Shown piece by piece: positions 46,240-55,668 of a stretch of 64,000 nucleotides of DNA (positions are counted from its first letter, which is position 1; every line of letters starts with the position of its first letter). The notes beneath the pieces were generated by a model that made no database searches, was not told the origin of the DNA, and saw only the letters and a list, made by a program, of their open reading frames with translations. A program made the position numbers and the translations under genes. Source of the stretch: Bacteroidales bacterium (lineage in GTDB: Bacteria > Bacteroidota > Bacteroidia > Bacteroidales > JAADGE01); the NCBI GenBank assembly GCA_021108035.1, contig JAIORQ010000016.1:42434-106433 (forward strand), given 5' to 3'.

Positions 46240-46393
46240 TAATTAGAGTCTGTCTATAAAGTCTGTGTTTGGTTCAGAATGTTCGAGTTCGAGGCATCCG
46301 AAATGTTTATAATCAGGAGTTTACTTTTGTAAATGACTGATTATAAACATGAGGATAACGAAGAAATCGGACATTATGGACAAACACTAATTA
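46240..46393. repeat. MITE-like inverted-repeat element
   Basis: 154 bp bounded by TAATTAG-type ends that are imperfect inverted repeats (about 20 of 27 positions). Inside, the arms continue to match loosely and close with a perfect 14-bp stem (46303-46316 with 46337-46350) around a 20-base loop. No ORF. It lies in the gap between the HYC_CC_PP gene and the TonB receptor gene, where it could affect transcription. Confidence 0.55.
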
Positions 46394-46461
46394 ACAGCAC
46401 GATGAACTTAACAATTATCAAAATAATAATTAAGATGATACTTCAGTAAAAAAATGAGAAA

Positions 46462-46914
46462 TCAAATTCGTAAAATACAAATATTATGGAGGAGGTCTAT
46501 CCCGAACAAATCAGGGGGTTTAATAATTTGAGTTGATGTATCAATAGAATGTTTTTGAGCTTTTTCTTTATAATCAAAAAAATTAAATATTTCAAAACAT
46601 ACTTTTTGAAATATAATTTTAATGGTAGAAAAAGTATAAGGTTCTGATATTTTCAAATAATAGGTATCATCTGAACAGCAATCAGCGTCTTTTTCTGTAT
46701 CAATTTTGCAAACAGAACCGGAACAACATGTCTTATCAGAAGATTGTTGATTTTCATGTTCATGCATTTGTTTATGCTCATGTTCACCTGTGTTTATATA
46801 AATTTCTGATATTTCACAAGATTGGCACTCATGAAAAATCAAGAAAAGTCCGGTAGATGATAATAAAAAAACTACGGAAAAAATTAACAACGCTATTTTA
46901 TTGAAAATACTCAT
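46462..46914 (-). CDS. HYC_CC_PP family protein
   Basis: 150 residues with an N-terminal membrane/signal segment (about 7-28) and the hallmarks behind the family name: the HECQSCE motif, a CC pair (TCCSGSVC, DCCSDD), and a C-terminal KPPDLFG. A His/Glu-rich stretch (EHEHKQMHEHEN) could bind metal. In Bacteroidota the family is found with TonB receptors and HMA or CopZ-like proteins. Likely a membrane-associated metal sensor or binder; no biochemical function is known to me. Confidence 0.75.
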   Translation of the reverse strand: MSIFNKIALLIFSVVFLLSSTGLFLIFHECQSCEISEIYINTGEHEHKQMHEHENQQSSDKTCCSGSVCKIDTEKDADCCSDDTYYLKISEPYTFSTIKIIFQKVCFEIFNFFDYKEKAQKHSIDTSTQIIKPPDLFGIDLLHNICILRI

Positions 46915-46981
46915 AAATATTAGAACGTAATATTAATATGAATTATTCTAAAAATCAAAAAAAACTATACTTCCCTGCAAA

Positions 46982-49192
46982 TTATTGTTTCATCGGCAGT
47001 GTAAAAATAAAATTACTACCCTCTGACATTATGCTTTCAACCCGAATTTTACCTCCGTGTTTTTCAATAAATTCTTTGCAAAGTATTAAACCGAGACCTG
47101 TACCTTTTTCGTTTTCTGTTCCGATTGTAGATGTGTTTTTGTCTATACGAAATAAATCATTTATCAGAACTTCCGGTATCCCGACACCTGTGTCTTTTAC
47201 AGATATTTCGATAAAATTTTTGTCTTTCTGCATTTTTGTTGAAACAATTACTTTTCCGTTTTTTTGTGTAAATTTTATCGCATTAGATATTAAATTTCGC
47301 AATACGCTGTAAATCATATTTTTATCAGCAAAAACCATCTTATTATCAGCAACACTGTTTAATAATTGTATTTCTTTTCTTTCTGCCGACCCTTTGTTTT
47401 CGTCAATTACATCAGACAAAATTGTTTTTAGATTTAGACTTTTGGGTGAAAATTGAATTTTACCTGATTGTGAGCGAGCCCATGTAAATAAATTTTCTAA
47501 TAATTTTAAGGTTGTTATAGAACTGCTGTTTATAAATTTTATTAATTTTTCTCGCTCTTCTTCACTGTATTTTTTGTGATTTTTCAATAACAATTTTGAA
47601 AATCCCAGTATTGCAGTAAACGGAGATTTTAAATCATGAGCAATTATTGAGAAAAATTTATCCTTTGTGTTGTTTGCTTTCTCAAGTTCTTCAACAAAAG
47701 TTTGAATTTCATCTTTATGTAATTCAAGTTGTTGATTTTTTTCTTCAATTTCTATTTTTTGTGCAAAAAGAATGCGATTTGCTTCACGTTTTTGTAAAAA
47801 ACTGCGAAGTACAACGAGAACAAACAGGGCCATTAAAATAAAACCTGCAATAAATGAATTACGCATAATTTTTTGCCTTTTTGCTTCTTCGTCATGTACA
47901 GCATCTTTTTTCTGCTGTTTTAATTTAATTGCTTGTTTTTCTTTTTCATATTTATATTGATATTCCAAGCCGGTTAATTTTTTTATATTTTTTTCACTGA
48001 AAATACTGTCGTTTAGTTCTTTATACAATACATGATTTTCGTATGCTTTTTTATAATTATTTGTTCCGGCATATATATCAGAAAGTTGCTTGTATATTTC
48101 TTTTTGATAATCTAAAAATTCCGGTTCAACAGCAATTTTAAGGCTTTTAACAGTATAATCTAATGCTTCGGCATAATTGTTTGTTTTTAAATAAACTGCA
48201 CCTATACTTTTATATGAATAACAGATATCGAATTTATATCCGAACTCTTTTTTTATTTTCAATGAATTTTGAAAATATTCAAGTGCTTGGGGATAATTGC
48301 CTTGTTGAAAATGTATTTCTCCGATACCTTCCAAACAATATGAAATTAAATTGTTATCTGCAATTTCTTCTGCTATTCTCAATGCTTTTTGAGAATATTC
48401 AAGTGCTTGGGGATAATTGCCTTGAGCCCTGTGTGTGCTTCCGATACAATTAAAACAGTCTGAAATTCTAGGTTTATCTCCGAGTTCTTCTGCAATTTTC
48501 AATGCTTTATAATAATATTCAAGTGCTTGAGAATAATTGCCTTGAATAAAATGAATGAGTCCAATATTAGTCAAACAATCTGAAATTCCTTGTTTTTTTT
48601 CCGGCTTGTCATTTGTTTTCAATGATTTTTGATAATATTCAAGTGCTTGGGGATAATTGCTTTGAATAAAGTAAATATTTCCTATACCATATAAACAGTT
48701 TGAAATTCCTTGTTTATCTCCAATTTCTTTTTTTATTTCTAAAGATTTTTGAAAATATTTAAGTGCTTGGGAATCGTTTTCTTGATAGTAGTGTGTATTT
48801 CCAATATTATACAAGCATTTTGCAATTTCTTTTTTATCTCCGAGTTCTTCAAATATTATCAATGCTTTTTGATAATATTCAAGTGCTTTGCGATAATTTG
48901 ATTTATTATGATAATATATCCCTGATAAACGTAAACTTTCTGCTTTTCCTTTTGAAAAGTTTATTTTATTAGCAAGTTCTTCGGCTTCTTTGATATATTT
49001 TATGGTTTTATCAATATTTATTAAAAATAATTTACCGGCAGTTTCATTTAATAAGTTAACTCTTATTGTATCTTTTTGTGTGTGCTTGTGTAAGATGTTT
49101 TCGAGGCTGTCAATTTCAGGGGTTTGAGCATTTAACTTTAATAAAACAGAACTGAAAATCAGTAATGTGATAATTAATGTTAATTTTTTCAT
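46982..49192 (-). CDS. TPR sensor histidine kinase
   Basis: About 736 residues from the ATG at 49192, chosen because it opens directly onto a signal peptide (KKLTLIITLLIF); an ATG 54 bp upstream gives a poor leader. About eight TPRs (roughly 60-370), a linker, a membrane helix (about 440-460), a coiled coil, then HisKA with HDLKSPFTAILGFSKLL and HATPase_c with NLISNAIKFT, DTGVGIP and GTGLGLILCKEFIEKHGG. No receiver domain and no response regulator gene lie nearby, so its partner is elsewhere. The kinase end is 67 bp before the HYC_CC_PP start, so it may lead the metal operon. Confidence 0.88.
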   Translation of the reverse strand: MKKLTLIITLLIFSSVLLKLNAQTPEIDSLENILHKHTQKDTIRVNLLNETAGKLFLINIDKTIKYIKEAEELANKINFSKGKAESLRLSGIYYHNKSNYRKALEYYQKALIIFEELGDKKEIAKCLYNIGNTHYYQENDSQALKYFQKSLEIKKEIGDKQGISNCLYGIGNIYFIQSNYPQALEYYQKSLKTNDKPEKKQGISDCLTNIGLIHFIQGNYSQALEYYYKALKIAEELGDKPRISDCFNCIGSTHRAQGNYPQALEYSQKALRIAEEIADNNLISYCLEGIGEIHFQQGNYPQALEYFQNSLKIKKEFGYKFDICYSYKSIGAVYLKTNNYAEALDYTVKSLKIAVEPEFLDYQKEIYKQLSDIYAGTNNYKKAYENHVLYKELNDSIFSEKNIKKLTGLEYQYKYEKEKQAIKLKQQKKDAVHDEEAKRQKIMRNSFIAGFILMALFVLVVLRSFLQKREANRILFAQKIEIEEKNQQLELHKDEIQTFVEELEKANNTKDKFFSIIAHDLKSPFTAILGFSKLLLKNHKKYSEEEREKLIKFINSSSITTLKLLENLFTWARSQSGKIQFSPKSLNLKTILSDVIDENKGSAERKEIQLLNSVADNKMVFADKNMIYSVLRNLISNAIKFTQKNGKVIVSTKMQKDKNFIEISVKDTGVGIPEVLINDLFRIDKNTSTIGTENEKGTGLGLILCKEFIEKHGGKIRVESIMSEGSNFIFTLPMKQ
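48230..48910 (-). repeat. 120-bp tandem repeats inside the TPR kinase gene
   Basis: Six units with 120-bp period (40 codons, not the canonical 34) share long near-identical blocks, for example TATTCAAGTGCTTGGGGATA near 48274, 48394 and 48634. DNA-level similarity this high implies recent expansion or gene conversion of the sensor repeats. Confidence 0.7.
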
Positions 49193-49488
49193 TTTGTATG
49201 GTTTTATACTAAAAATATTTATCCGTTTGTAATATATCAGTTTCAATCAATTGTTTTTACAAGATTAAAACATTTTTCGTGGTTCACAGCATACAAGGCA
49301 TAAGTTAGTAAAAATACAAAAGAAATTATAACAAATCAAACATTATTTGAATTATTACCTATAAAAAATAAAGCAGTAGAATTAGAATATTCAGGTTTAA
49401 ACAATCAATTAACCGGCTTGTTATTTATAATGATTCTAAATTATATAAATTATGTTTTGTATCACTTCATAATAGTAGTGAAAATTTC

Positions 49489-49496
49489 TATATTTG
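49489..49496 (+). promoter_or_regulatory. Candidate -7 element for the nuoE-like operon
   Basis: TATATTTG fits TAnnTTTG, 25 bp before the ATG at 49521. The rest of the 49193-49520 gap shows no gene or clear structure. Confidence 0.4.
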
Positions 49497-49520
49497 AAAC
49501 CAAATTTAAAAATATAACAA

Positions 49521-50048
49521 ATGAGAGTTCGCAGAATTCAACAATTACCCCAAACCAATGATAATCAGACGGATGAGATTGATTTATCTTTAATTGATTC
49601 TTTACTGGAAAAATATAAAAATAAAAAAGGAAATTTAATACCCTTACTTCAAGGTACGCAAGATATTTACGGATATATTCCGGAAGGTGCATTTAACAAA
49701 CTTGCAAATGATGCCGGGCATGAATTAAGTACAATGTACGGTGTAGCAACTTTTTATGCACAATTCAGATTAGCTCCCGTCGGAAAATATGTCGTGAAAG
49801 TTTGCCACGGAACTGCTTGCCATGTACAAAACGCAAAAGCAATAACTCAAACATTAAAAGAAGTATTAAAAGTTGATGACGGCGGCACAACAGAAGATAA
49901 TTTATTTACTCTTGAATCCGTTGCCTGTTTGGGGTGTTGCTCACTTGCTCCTGTAATGATGATAGGAGACGAAACATACGGTAAATTAACAGATAAAAGC
50001 ACCAAAAAAGTTATCAGAGAAATAAAAAAACAAGAAAAGGAATCATAA
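49521..50048 (+). CDS. nuoE: NuoE-like [2Fe-2S] thioredoxin-fold subunit
   Basis: 175 residues. A helical N-terminus is followed by the thioredoxin-like ferredoxin fold with the four ligands C-x4-C (CHGTAC) and C-x3-C (CLGCC). In complex I and NADH-dependent hydrogenases or formate dehydrogenases it pairs with the flavin subunit and passes electrons. It is followed, 82 bp later, by the NuoF-like gene. No membrane complex I genes are here, so it belongs to a soluble enzyme. Confidence 0.87.
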   Translation: MRVRRIQQLPQTNDNQTDEIDLSLIDSLLEKYKNKKGNLIPLLQGTQDIYGYIPEGAFNKLANDAGHELSTMYGVATFYAQFRLAPVGKYVVKVCHGTACHVQNAKAITQTLKEVLKVDDGGTTEDNLFTLESVACLGCCSLAPVMMIGDETYGKLTDKSTKKVIREIKKQEKES

Positions 50049-50130
50049 TATAATAAGTTTTTTCGGAAGTTTCCGAAAAATACCCGACATTGTCAGGGTA
50101 TTAATAAAGTAATGGCTTATATCAAAAAAT

Positions 50131-51909
50131 ATGAATAAAATAAAAGCAATAGTCGGTCTCGGAAGTTGCGGAATCGCTGCCGGAGCCGGGAAAGTATATA
50201 ACAAACTAAATGAATTTGTTGACACAAAGAAATATGATGTACTTGCCGATAAAACAAGTTGTATCGGGATGTGTTATCGCGAACCGTTAGTTGAAATTAT
50301 TGAAAATAATAATTCATACATATACGGTGGTGTTAATGAAAAAATCTTGGAAGAAATTCTTGAACATCATACTAAAAATCATGTTCCGCTTGAAAAATAT
50401 ATTGTCCGGTCCGATGACATAAAAACCGAAGATGACATCTTTTGGAACGGACAAGTAAAAATTGCACTTCGTCATTGCGGGTTTATAAATCCGGAGTCAA
50501 TTGAAGAATATGAAGCAAAAGACGGATATAAAGCTCTTCGGAAAATTGCAGAAGAAAATATATCTTATGATAATGTTATAAAAGAGGTATTAGATTCAGG
50601 TTTGAGAGGCAGAGGAGGAGGTGGTTTTCCTACCGGATTAAAATGGAAATTTGCAAGACAAAGTGAATCAAACGAAAAATATATCATTTGTAATGCCGAT
50701 GAAGGAGACCCCGGAGCATTTATGGACAGGTCATTATTAGAAGGCGACCCTCATGCAGTTATCGAAGGAATGATTATAGGAGCGTATGCAATAGGTGCAA
50801 ATGCCGGTGTTATATATTGCAGAGCTGAATACCCGTTAGCAATCGTCCGCTTAAACATTGCCCTTGAACAAGCTCGAAAAAAAGCTTATCTCGGTAAAAA
50901 CATTATGGGCATTGATGGTTTCAATCTTGATATCTATGTAAAAGAAGGTGCCGGAGCTTTTGTTTGCGGAGAAGAAACAGCACTTATTGCTTCCGTTGAA
51001 GGAGAAAGAGGTATGCCGCGTAAACGTCCCCCTTTCCCTGCCGCTTCAGGTTTATGGAAAAAACCCACTAATATTAATAATGTTGAAACCTTTGCAAATA
51101 TCCCTTGGATTATTGATAAAGGTGCAGCTGAATATGCAAAATACGGAACTGAAAAAAGTAAAGGAACAAAAGTATTTGCATTAACCGGGAAAATAAATCA
51201 CGGAGGTCTTGTTGAAGTACCAATGGGAATGACTATACATGACATTGTTTTCAAACTCGGAGGCGGAATTCAAGACAATAAAGAATTTAAAGCCGTACAA
51301 CTCGGAGGTCCTTCCGGAGGTTGCATACCCGCACATCTTGATAATACAATTGTTGATTATGACTCGGTAAATGCCACAGGGGCAATAATGGGTTCGGGCG
51401 GTATGGTAGTTATGGATGAATCAACGTGCATGGTTGATATGGCTCGTTTCTTCCTTGATTTTACACAAAAAGAATCTTGCGGAAAATGTACTTTCTGTCG
51501 TGTAGGAACTAAAAGAATGTTGGAAATTCTTACAAGAATTACAGAAGGCGAAGGACAAGAGGGCGATATTGAAAAATTAGAAGAACTCTCTTTGCTTATA
51601 AAAGACGGTTCTTTATGCGGTCTGGGACAAACAGCTCCCAACCCCGTTCTGACTACAATAAAATATTTCAGAGATGAATATGAAGCACACATAATTGAAA
51701 AAAGATGTCCCGCAAAAAGTTGTACAAAGTTGCTTACTTACGAGGTTATTCCGGATATGTGTACCGGTTGTACAGTATGTGCTGTAAATTGTCCGACTGA
51801 TGCCATTGACGGAGAAAGAAAAGAAATTCACTTTATAAGACAAGAAGATTGCATAAACTGCGGAATGTGCTTCTCAAAATGTAACTTTGATGCTATTAAG
51901 GTGTATTAA
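50131..51909 (+). CDS. nuoF: NuoF-like NADH-binding flavoprotein with added ferredoxin domains
   Basis: 592 residues, longer than complex I NuoF (about 440). N-terminal extension (1-95) is a thioredoxin-like [2Fe-2S]-type domain with Cys in GSCGIAAGA and TSCIGMC. The core has the NADH loop RGRGGGGFPTG, the FMN motif NADEGDPGAFMDR and the N3-type cluster SCGKCTFCRVG with a distal Cys. The C-terminal extension carries two [4Fe-4S] motifs (CTGCTVCAVNCP and CINCGMCFSKC). This layout is that of HydB/HndC-type subunits of soluble NAD(P)-linked, often electron-bifurcating, enzymes. 88 bp before the giant oxidoreductase gene. Confidence 0.88.
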   Translation: MNKIKAIVGLGSCGIAAGAGKVYNKLNEFVDTKKYDVLADKTSCIGMCYREPLVEIIENNNSYIYGGVNEKILEEILEHHTKNHVPLEKYIVRSDDIKTEDDIFWNGQVKIALRHCGFINPESIEEYEAKDGYKALRKIAEENISYDNVIKEVLDSGLRGRGGGGFPTGLKWKFARQSESNEKYIICNADEGDPGAFMDRSLLEGDPHAVIEGMIIGAYAIGANAGVIYCRAEYPLAIVRLNIALEQARKKAYLGKNIMGIDGFNLDIYVKEGAGAFVCGEETALIASVEGERGMPRKRPPFPAASGLWKKPTNINNVETFANIPWIIDKGAAEYAKYGTEKSKGTKVFALTGKINHGGLVEVPMGMTIHDIVFKLGGGIQDNKEFKAVQLGGPSGGCIPAHLDNTIVDYDSVNATGAIMGSGGMVVMDESTCMVDMARFFLDFTQKESCGKCTFCRVGTKRMLEILTRITEGEGQEGDIEKLEELSLLIKDGSLCGLGQTAPNPVLTTIKYFRDEYEAHIIEKRCPAKSCTKLLTYEVIPDMCTGCTVCAVNCPTDAIDGERKEIHFIRQEDCINCGMCFSKCNFDAIKVY

Positions 51910-51997
51910 TTTTCTATTTATTATTAAATATTGATAAACAGCTTATTGAAGCGAAACAATAATAAATAATCAATCAAAAATAATCAATCAAAAAAAT

Positions 51998-54900
51998 ATG
52001 TCCGAATTAACAGTAACTATTAACGGAAAAGAATATAAAGCAAAGAAAAACAACTCAATATTAGATGTTGCTCTTAAAAATAATATAAACATCCCGACTT
52101 TATGCCACGACCCGCGTCTTGAGCCATATTCCTCATGCTATGTTTGTGTTGTTGAAGTAGAAGGAATGAGAGGTTTGCAACCTGCATGTTCAACAAAAGT
52201 TCTTGACGGAATGAAAATTGAAACAAACAACGAAAAAATCAGAGAATCACGGAAATCTGCATTAGATTTGCTTGTCAGCGACCATTACGCATCTTGTACG
52301 GCTCCGTGTAAAGCAAGTTGCCCTGCCGGTGTTGATGTTCAAGGATATATTTCTTTAATTGAAAAAGGAATGTACAGTGCAGCGGTTAAATTGATTAAAG
52401 AAGTAAATCCTTTGCCGGCAATTTGCGGACGTGTTTGCGTTCGTCCTTGTGAGGCTGCATGTAACAGAAATTACATGGATGAAGGTACTGCAGTCGGTAT
52501 TGATTATATGAAACGATTTGCTTCAGATTTTGATTTAGAATCAGAAGTACATTATAAACCTGAAATTGCTGAAAGCACAGGTAAAAAAATTGCTGTTATA
52601 GGAGCAGGTCCGGGAGGATTATCCGCTGCATATTTTTTGCAACAAAAAGGGCATCAAGTAGATATTTTTGAAGCAAATAATCATGCCGGCGGTTGGTTGC
52701 GATACGGTATTCCGGAATACAGATTGCCGAATGACCTGCTTGATAAAGAAATATCAACTATTACAGAACTCGGAACGAATATCTTCTTAAATAAAAACCT
52801 CGGCGGTAATTTAAGCTATAAAGAAATTAATGAAAATTATGATGCAACTATTCTTACAATAGGCTCGCAAAGAGGAACTTTGCTTCGTGCCGAAGGAGAA
52901 GATGCAGAAGGTGTATTCTCCGGAATTGATTTTTTAAGAAATATGGAACAAACCGGACAACGATATGATTTTTCCGGTAAAACAGTTGCCGTAGTAGGCG
53001 GCGGTAATACTGCAATGGACTGTTGCAGAACATCTCAACGATGCAATGCTGAAAAAACTTATATTATTTACAGAAGAACAGAAAAAGAAATGCCGGCAAA
53101 TCCGATTGAAATTCACGAAAGTAAATTGGAAAGCGTTGAATATATGATTTTAACAAATCCGACTAAAGTTAACCAAACAGAAGACGGAAAAGTAAAATCA
53201 ATGACTTTAATTAAAATGGAACTCGGTGAACCGGATGCATCAGGCAGAAGAAGACCCGTTCCTGTTGAAGGTTCTGAATATGAACTGAAAGTAGATTATA
53301 TTCTTGCAGCAATAGGTCAAAAAACAGATATTAACTTTTTGGATAATGTAAACGAACATACCAAAGAAGGTGAATTAAAACCAAACAAATGGGGTGATAT
53401 TGATGCTGACGCTGCAACTTTGCAAACAGGCATACCCAATGTATTTGCTGCCGGTGACGGAGTTTCAGGCCCGGCTACAATTATCGAAGCTGTCGCACAA
53501 GCAGGTATAGCTTCATTAAGTTGTCATCAATATCTTTCAGGCGAAGAATTAAAACCAAAATCGACAGAGTTTTTAAGTAAAAAATCAAACTTTAAAACAT
53601 TAAGTTCTTCTGATTTTCAAGACAGATATGAGAAACAAATACGAGAAGAAATGCCGGTTCTTGATTCAGAAAAACGTATGAATTTCAATGAAGTTGAGTT
53701 GGGTTATGATGAAGACATGACTCAACATGAAACTCAACGCTGCTTTGAATGTGGTTGTGTTGAATATTTTACTTGCGATTTAAAAAAACACTGTACTGAA
53801 TACGGTGCAGAGCAAGAACGATTTAAAGGCGACTTTCACGAACGTCCGGTTGATTTTTCACATCCTTACATTGAGATTGATAACAATAAATGTATCCTGT
53901 GTTCAAGATGTGTTCGCATTTGCGGTGAAATAACAGGAACTTTTGCTTTGGGATTAGTTGACAGAGGTTTTGAAACTTTTGTAGCCCCAAGTATGGGTAA
54001 TTCATTGCTTGATACGAATTGTGAAACATGCGGAATGTGCATTTCAACTTGCCCTACCGGTGCAATTACCGAAAATTTTAAATTTAAACCGGGTCCCCTT
54101 AAACTTGAAAGTTTTGAAACTGTCAGCAACTACGGCTCAAGCGGAGAGCGGATTACCGTTAATCACAGAGACGGATTTGTGATGCAAATAACCGGAGCAG
54201 CAGGTAAAATTAATAAAGATGCAAGTATCGGAAGAAAATCAAAATTCGGATACCATTATTTTAATGATGCATCAAGAATTACATCTCCTCTTTTGAAAAA
54301 AGCTGACGGCGGATTTGAGGAAATAACTTTTGAAGAAGCATACAAACTTATAAATAATAAAATTACTTCAGTAAACAGAGATGAAAATGCTTTCTTTGCA
54401 GGAGCAGGATTAACGAATGAAGAGCAATATCTTATCAAAAAATTGGCTGTTGATGCAGTAGGGACAAATAACATCGGCAGTTTTCATTATCTCGGAAGAG
54501 GAAACGGATACGGTTATAACTCATTTAAAAATGTTCCGTTTGACCAAATTAAAAACGCAAGCAAGATTTATGTTTTTGGTGCCGAATTAAATCACGACGA
54601 CCAATTTGTAAGCTATTTTGTTAATAACGCAAAAGCAAAACAAGAAATACCTGTTGAATTAATTACAGAAAAAGAAAACAGATATGCTTATAAAGCAGAT
54701 AAAGTAAGCAAAATCGGTTCATATTATTGGTTTATTAAAGCAGTTATTGCTTATATTGCAGAAAACGGGCTTCAAAATCAAATGTTTATTAATGATAATA
54801 CTGATGATTTTGAAACATATAAATCAAGTCTTGAAAGCAGTTCAGTCTCTGCTGAAAAAGCAGGAGTTTCAATAGAAATTATTGCTGAATTTGCCAAATC

Positions 54901-55576
54901 ATATAACAATGAAATAAATGCCGTATTAATATATTCCGAAAAGCAAATTTCCTCAAATTGCAGTAAAGAATTATATAATCTTGCAATGATTACCGGCAAA
55001 CTCGGCAAAACAGCTTCCGGATTAATCTCATTAAAAGAGAAAAATAATTCACACGGACTGTTTGATAACAATTGCTTTGCAAACGACAGTTTATTTTCAG
55101 GCTTAAATAAAAAATCGTTCAAAAACCTTTTCATCTTCGGGGAAGACCCTGTAGGTTGTGCCGCTGAACCGAAAAAAATTGTTGAAATGCTGAAAGCCGA
55201 TTTCACGGTAGTTCAAGAATACTTTATAACAGACACGGCAAAACTTGCCGATTTGATATTACCGGCATCAATGCCCACAGAAACCGGAGGAAGTTTTACA
55301 AATACACAAAGAGTATTACAAACTTTTGAAGCCGGTTTTGAAGCAGAAATTGAAAGAGCAAATCACGAGCAATTACTTGATATATTAAAAACATTCAACC
55401 ATAACGGATTAAACACTTTAGAAGACATCTTCTTGGAAGCCGCTTCTCATCTTCCGAAATATGATGAAAAATTAAAATTTGAATCGACAAAAGATGATAA
55501 TCATAACAGAATGTTTAACTTTGGTTGCGATTTTGTGAATAAGAAGTTTGAGGAGGAGTTTGAAAAAGGGTTTTAG
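51998..55576 (+). CDS. Fusion of 2Fe-2S, GltD-like flavoprotein, ferredoxin and degenerate FdhA-like domain
   Basis: 1192 residues. Order: plant-type [2Fe-2S] domain (1-80, CHDPRLEPYSSCYVC); GltD-type Fe-S and FAD/NADPH domains (about 95-520, with IGAGPGGLSAAYFLQQKG near 198 and VVGGGNTAMDCC near 327); a Cys-rich linker (CFECGCVEYFTC); two [4Fe-4S] motifs (CILCSRCVRIC near 631 and CETCGMCISTCP); and an FdhA/NuoG-like molybdopterin domain (about 705-1192). In that last domain the usual CPYCGVGC is SNYGSSGE (710-717), the fourth Cys is Ser or nearby, and the catalytic Cys/Sec segment is GSFHYLGRG. So it cannot bind the usual cluster and very likely no active molybdenum. The GltD part suggests NADPH as a second nucleotide partner. 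The 3' end is duplicated at 57438. Confidence 0.82.
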   Translation: MSELTVTINGKEYKAKKNNSILDVALKNNINIPTLCHDPRLEPYSSCYVCVVEVEGMRGLQPACSTKVLDGMKIETNNEKIRESRKSALDLLVSDHYASCTAPCKASCPAGVDVQGYISLIEKGMYSAAVKLIKEVNPLPAICGRVCVRPCEAACNRNYMDEGTAVGIDYMKRFASDFDLESEVHYKPEIAESTGKKIAVIGAGPGGLSAAYFLQQKGHQVDIFEANNHAGGWLRYGIPEYRLPNDLLDKEISTITELGTNIFLNKNLGGNLSYKEINENYDATILTIGSQRGTLLRAEGEDAEGVFSGIDFLRNMEQTGQRYDFSGKTVAVVGGGNTAMDCCRTSQRCNAEKTYIIYRRTEKEMPANPIEIHESKLESVEYMILTNPTKVNQTEDGKVKSMTLIKMELGEPDASGRRRPVPVEGSEYELKVDYILAAIGQKTDINFLDNVNEHTKEGELKPNKWGDIDADAATLQTGIPNVFAAGDGVSGPATIIEAVAQAGIASLSCHQYLSGEELKPKSTEFLSKKSNFKTLSSSDFQDRYEKQIREEMPVLDSEKRMNFNEVELGYDEDMTQHETQRCFECGCVEYFTCDLKKHCTEYGAEQERFKGDFHERPVDFSHPYIEIDNNKCILCSRCVRICGEITGTFALGLVDRGFETFVAPSMGNSLLDTNCETCGMCISTCPTGAITENFKFKPGPLKLESFETVSNYGSSGERITVNHRDGFVMQITGAAGKINKDASIGRKSKFGYHYFNDASRITSPLLKKADGGFEEITFEEAYKLINNKITSVNRDENAFFAGAGLTNEEQYLIKKLAVDAVGTNNIGSFHYLGRGNGYGYNSFKNVPFDQIKNASKIYVFGAELNHDDQFVSYFVNNAKAKQEIPVELITEKENRYAYKADKVSKIGSYYWFIKAVIAYIAENGLQNQMFINDNTDDFETYKSSLESSSVSAEKAGVSIEIIAEFAKSYNNEINAVLIYSEKQISSNCSKELYNLAMITGKLGKTASGLISLKEKNNSHGLFDNNCFANDSLFSGLNKKSFKNLFIFGEDPVGCAAEPKKIVEMLKADFTVVQEYFITDTAKLADLILPASMPTETGGSFTNTQRVLQTFEAGFEAEIERANHEQLLDILKTFNHNGLNTLEDIFLEAASHLPKYDEKLKFESTKDDNHNRMFNFGCDFVNKKFEEEFEKGF

Positions 55577-55668
55577 CTTTCAAATTCAAGCACAGTCAAA
55601 AAGGTGCAAAACAACTGATATTATAAGAAACGTAGCAAGATTGTAATCAGTCAATTAATAAAGTTGCT

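Noticed and set aside
48230..48910. CRISPR or intergenic repeat array on the plus strand
   Set aside because: The 120-bp periodicity is the TPR coding sequence of the minus-strand kinase; plus-strand ORFs there are shadows.
49521..55576. NADH-dependent [FeFe] hydrogenase (HydABC)
   Set aside because: NuoE and NuoF match HydC and HydB, but the large protein has none of the H-cluster motifs (TSCSPGW, PCTAKK, MACPGGC). It has GltD and FdhA-like domains instead.
51998..55576. Active NAD-linked formate dehydrogenase
   Set aside because: The [4Fe-4S] motif and the Cys/Sec of the molybdopterin domain are missing, so catalysis on formate is not expected.
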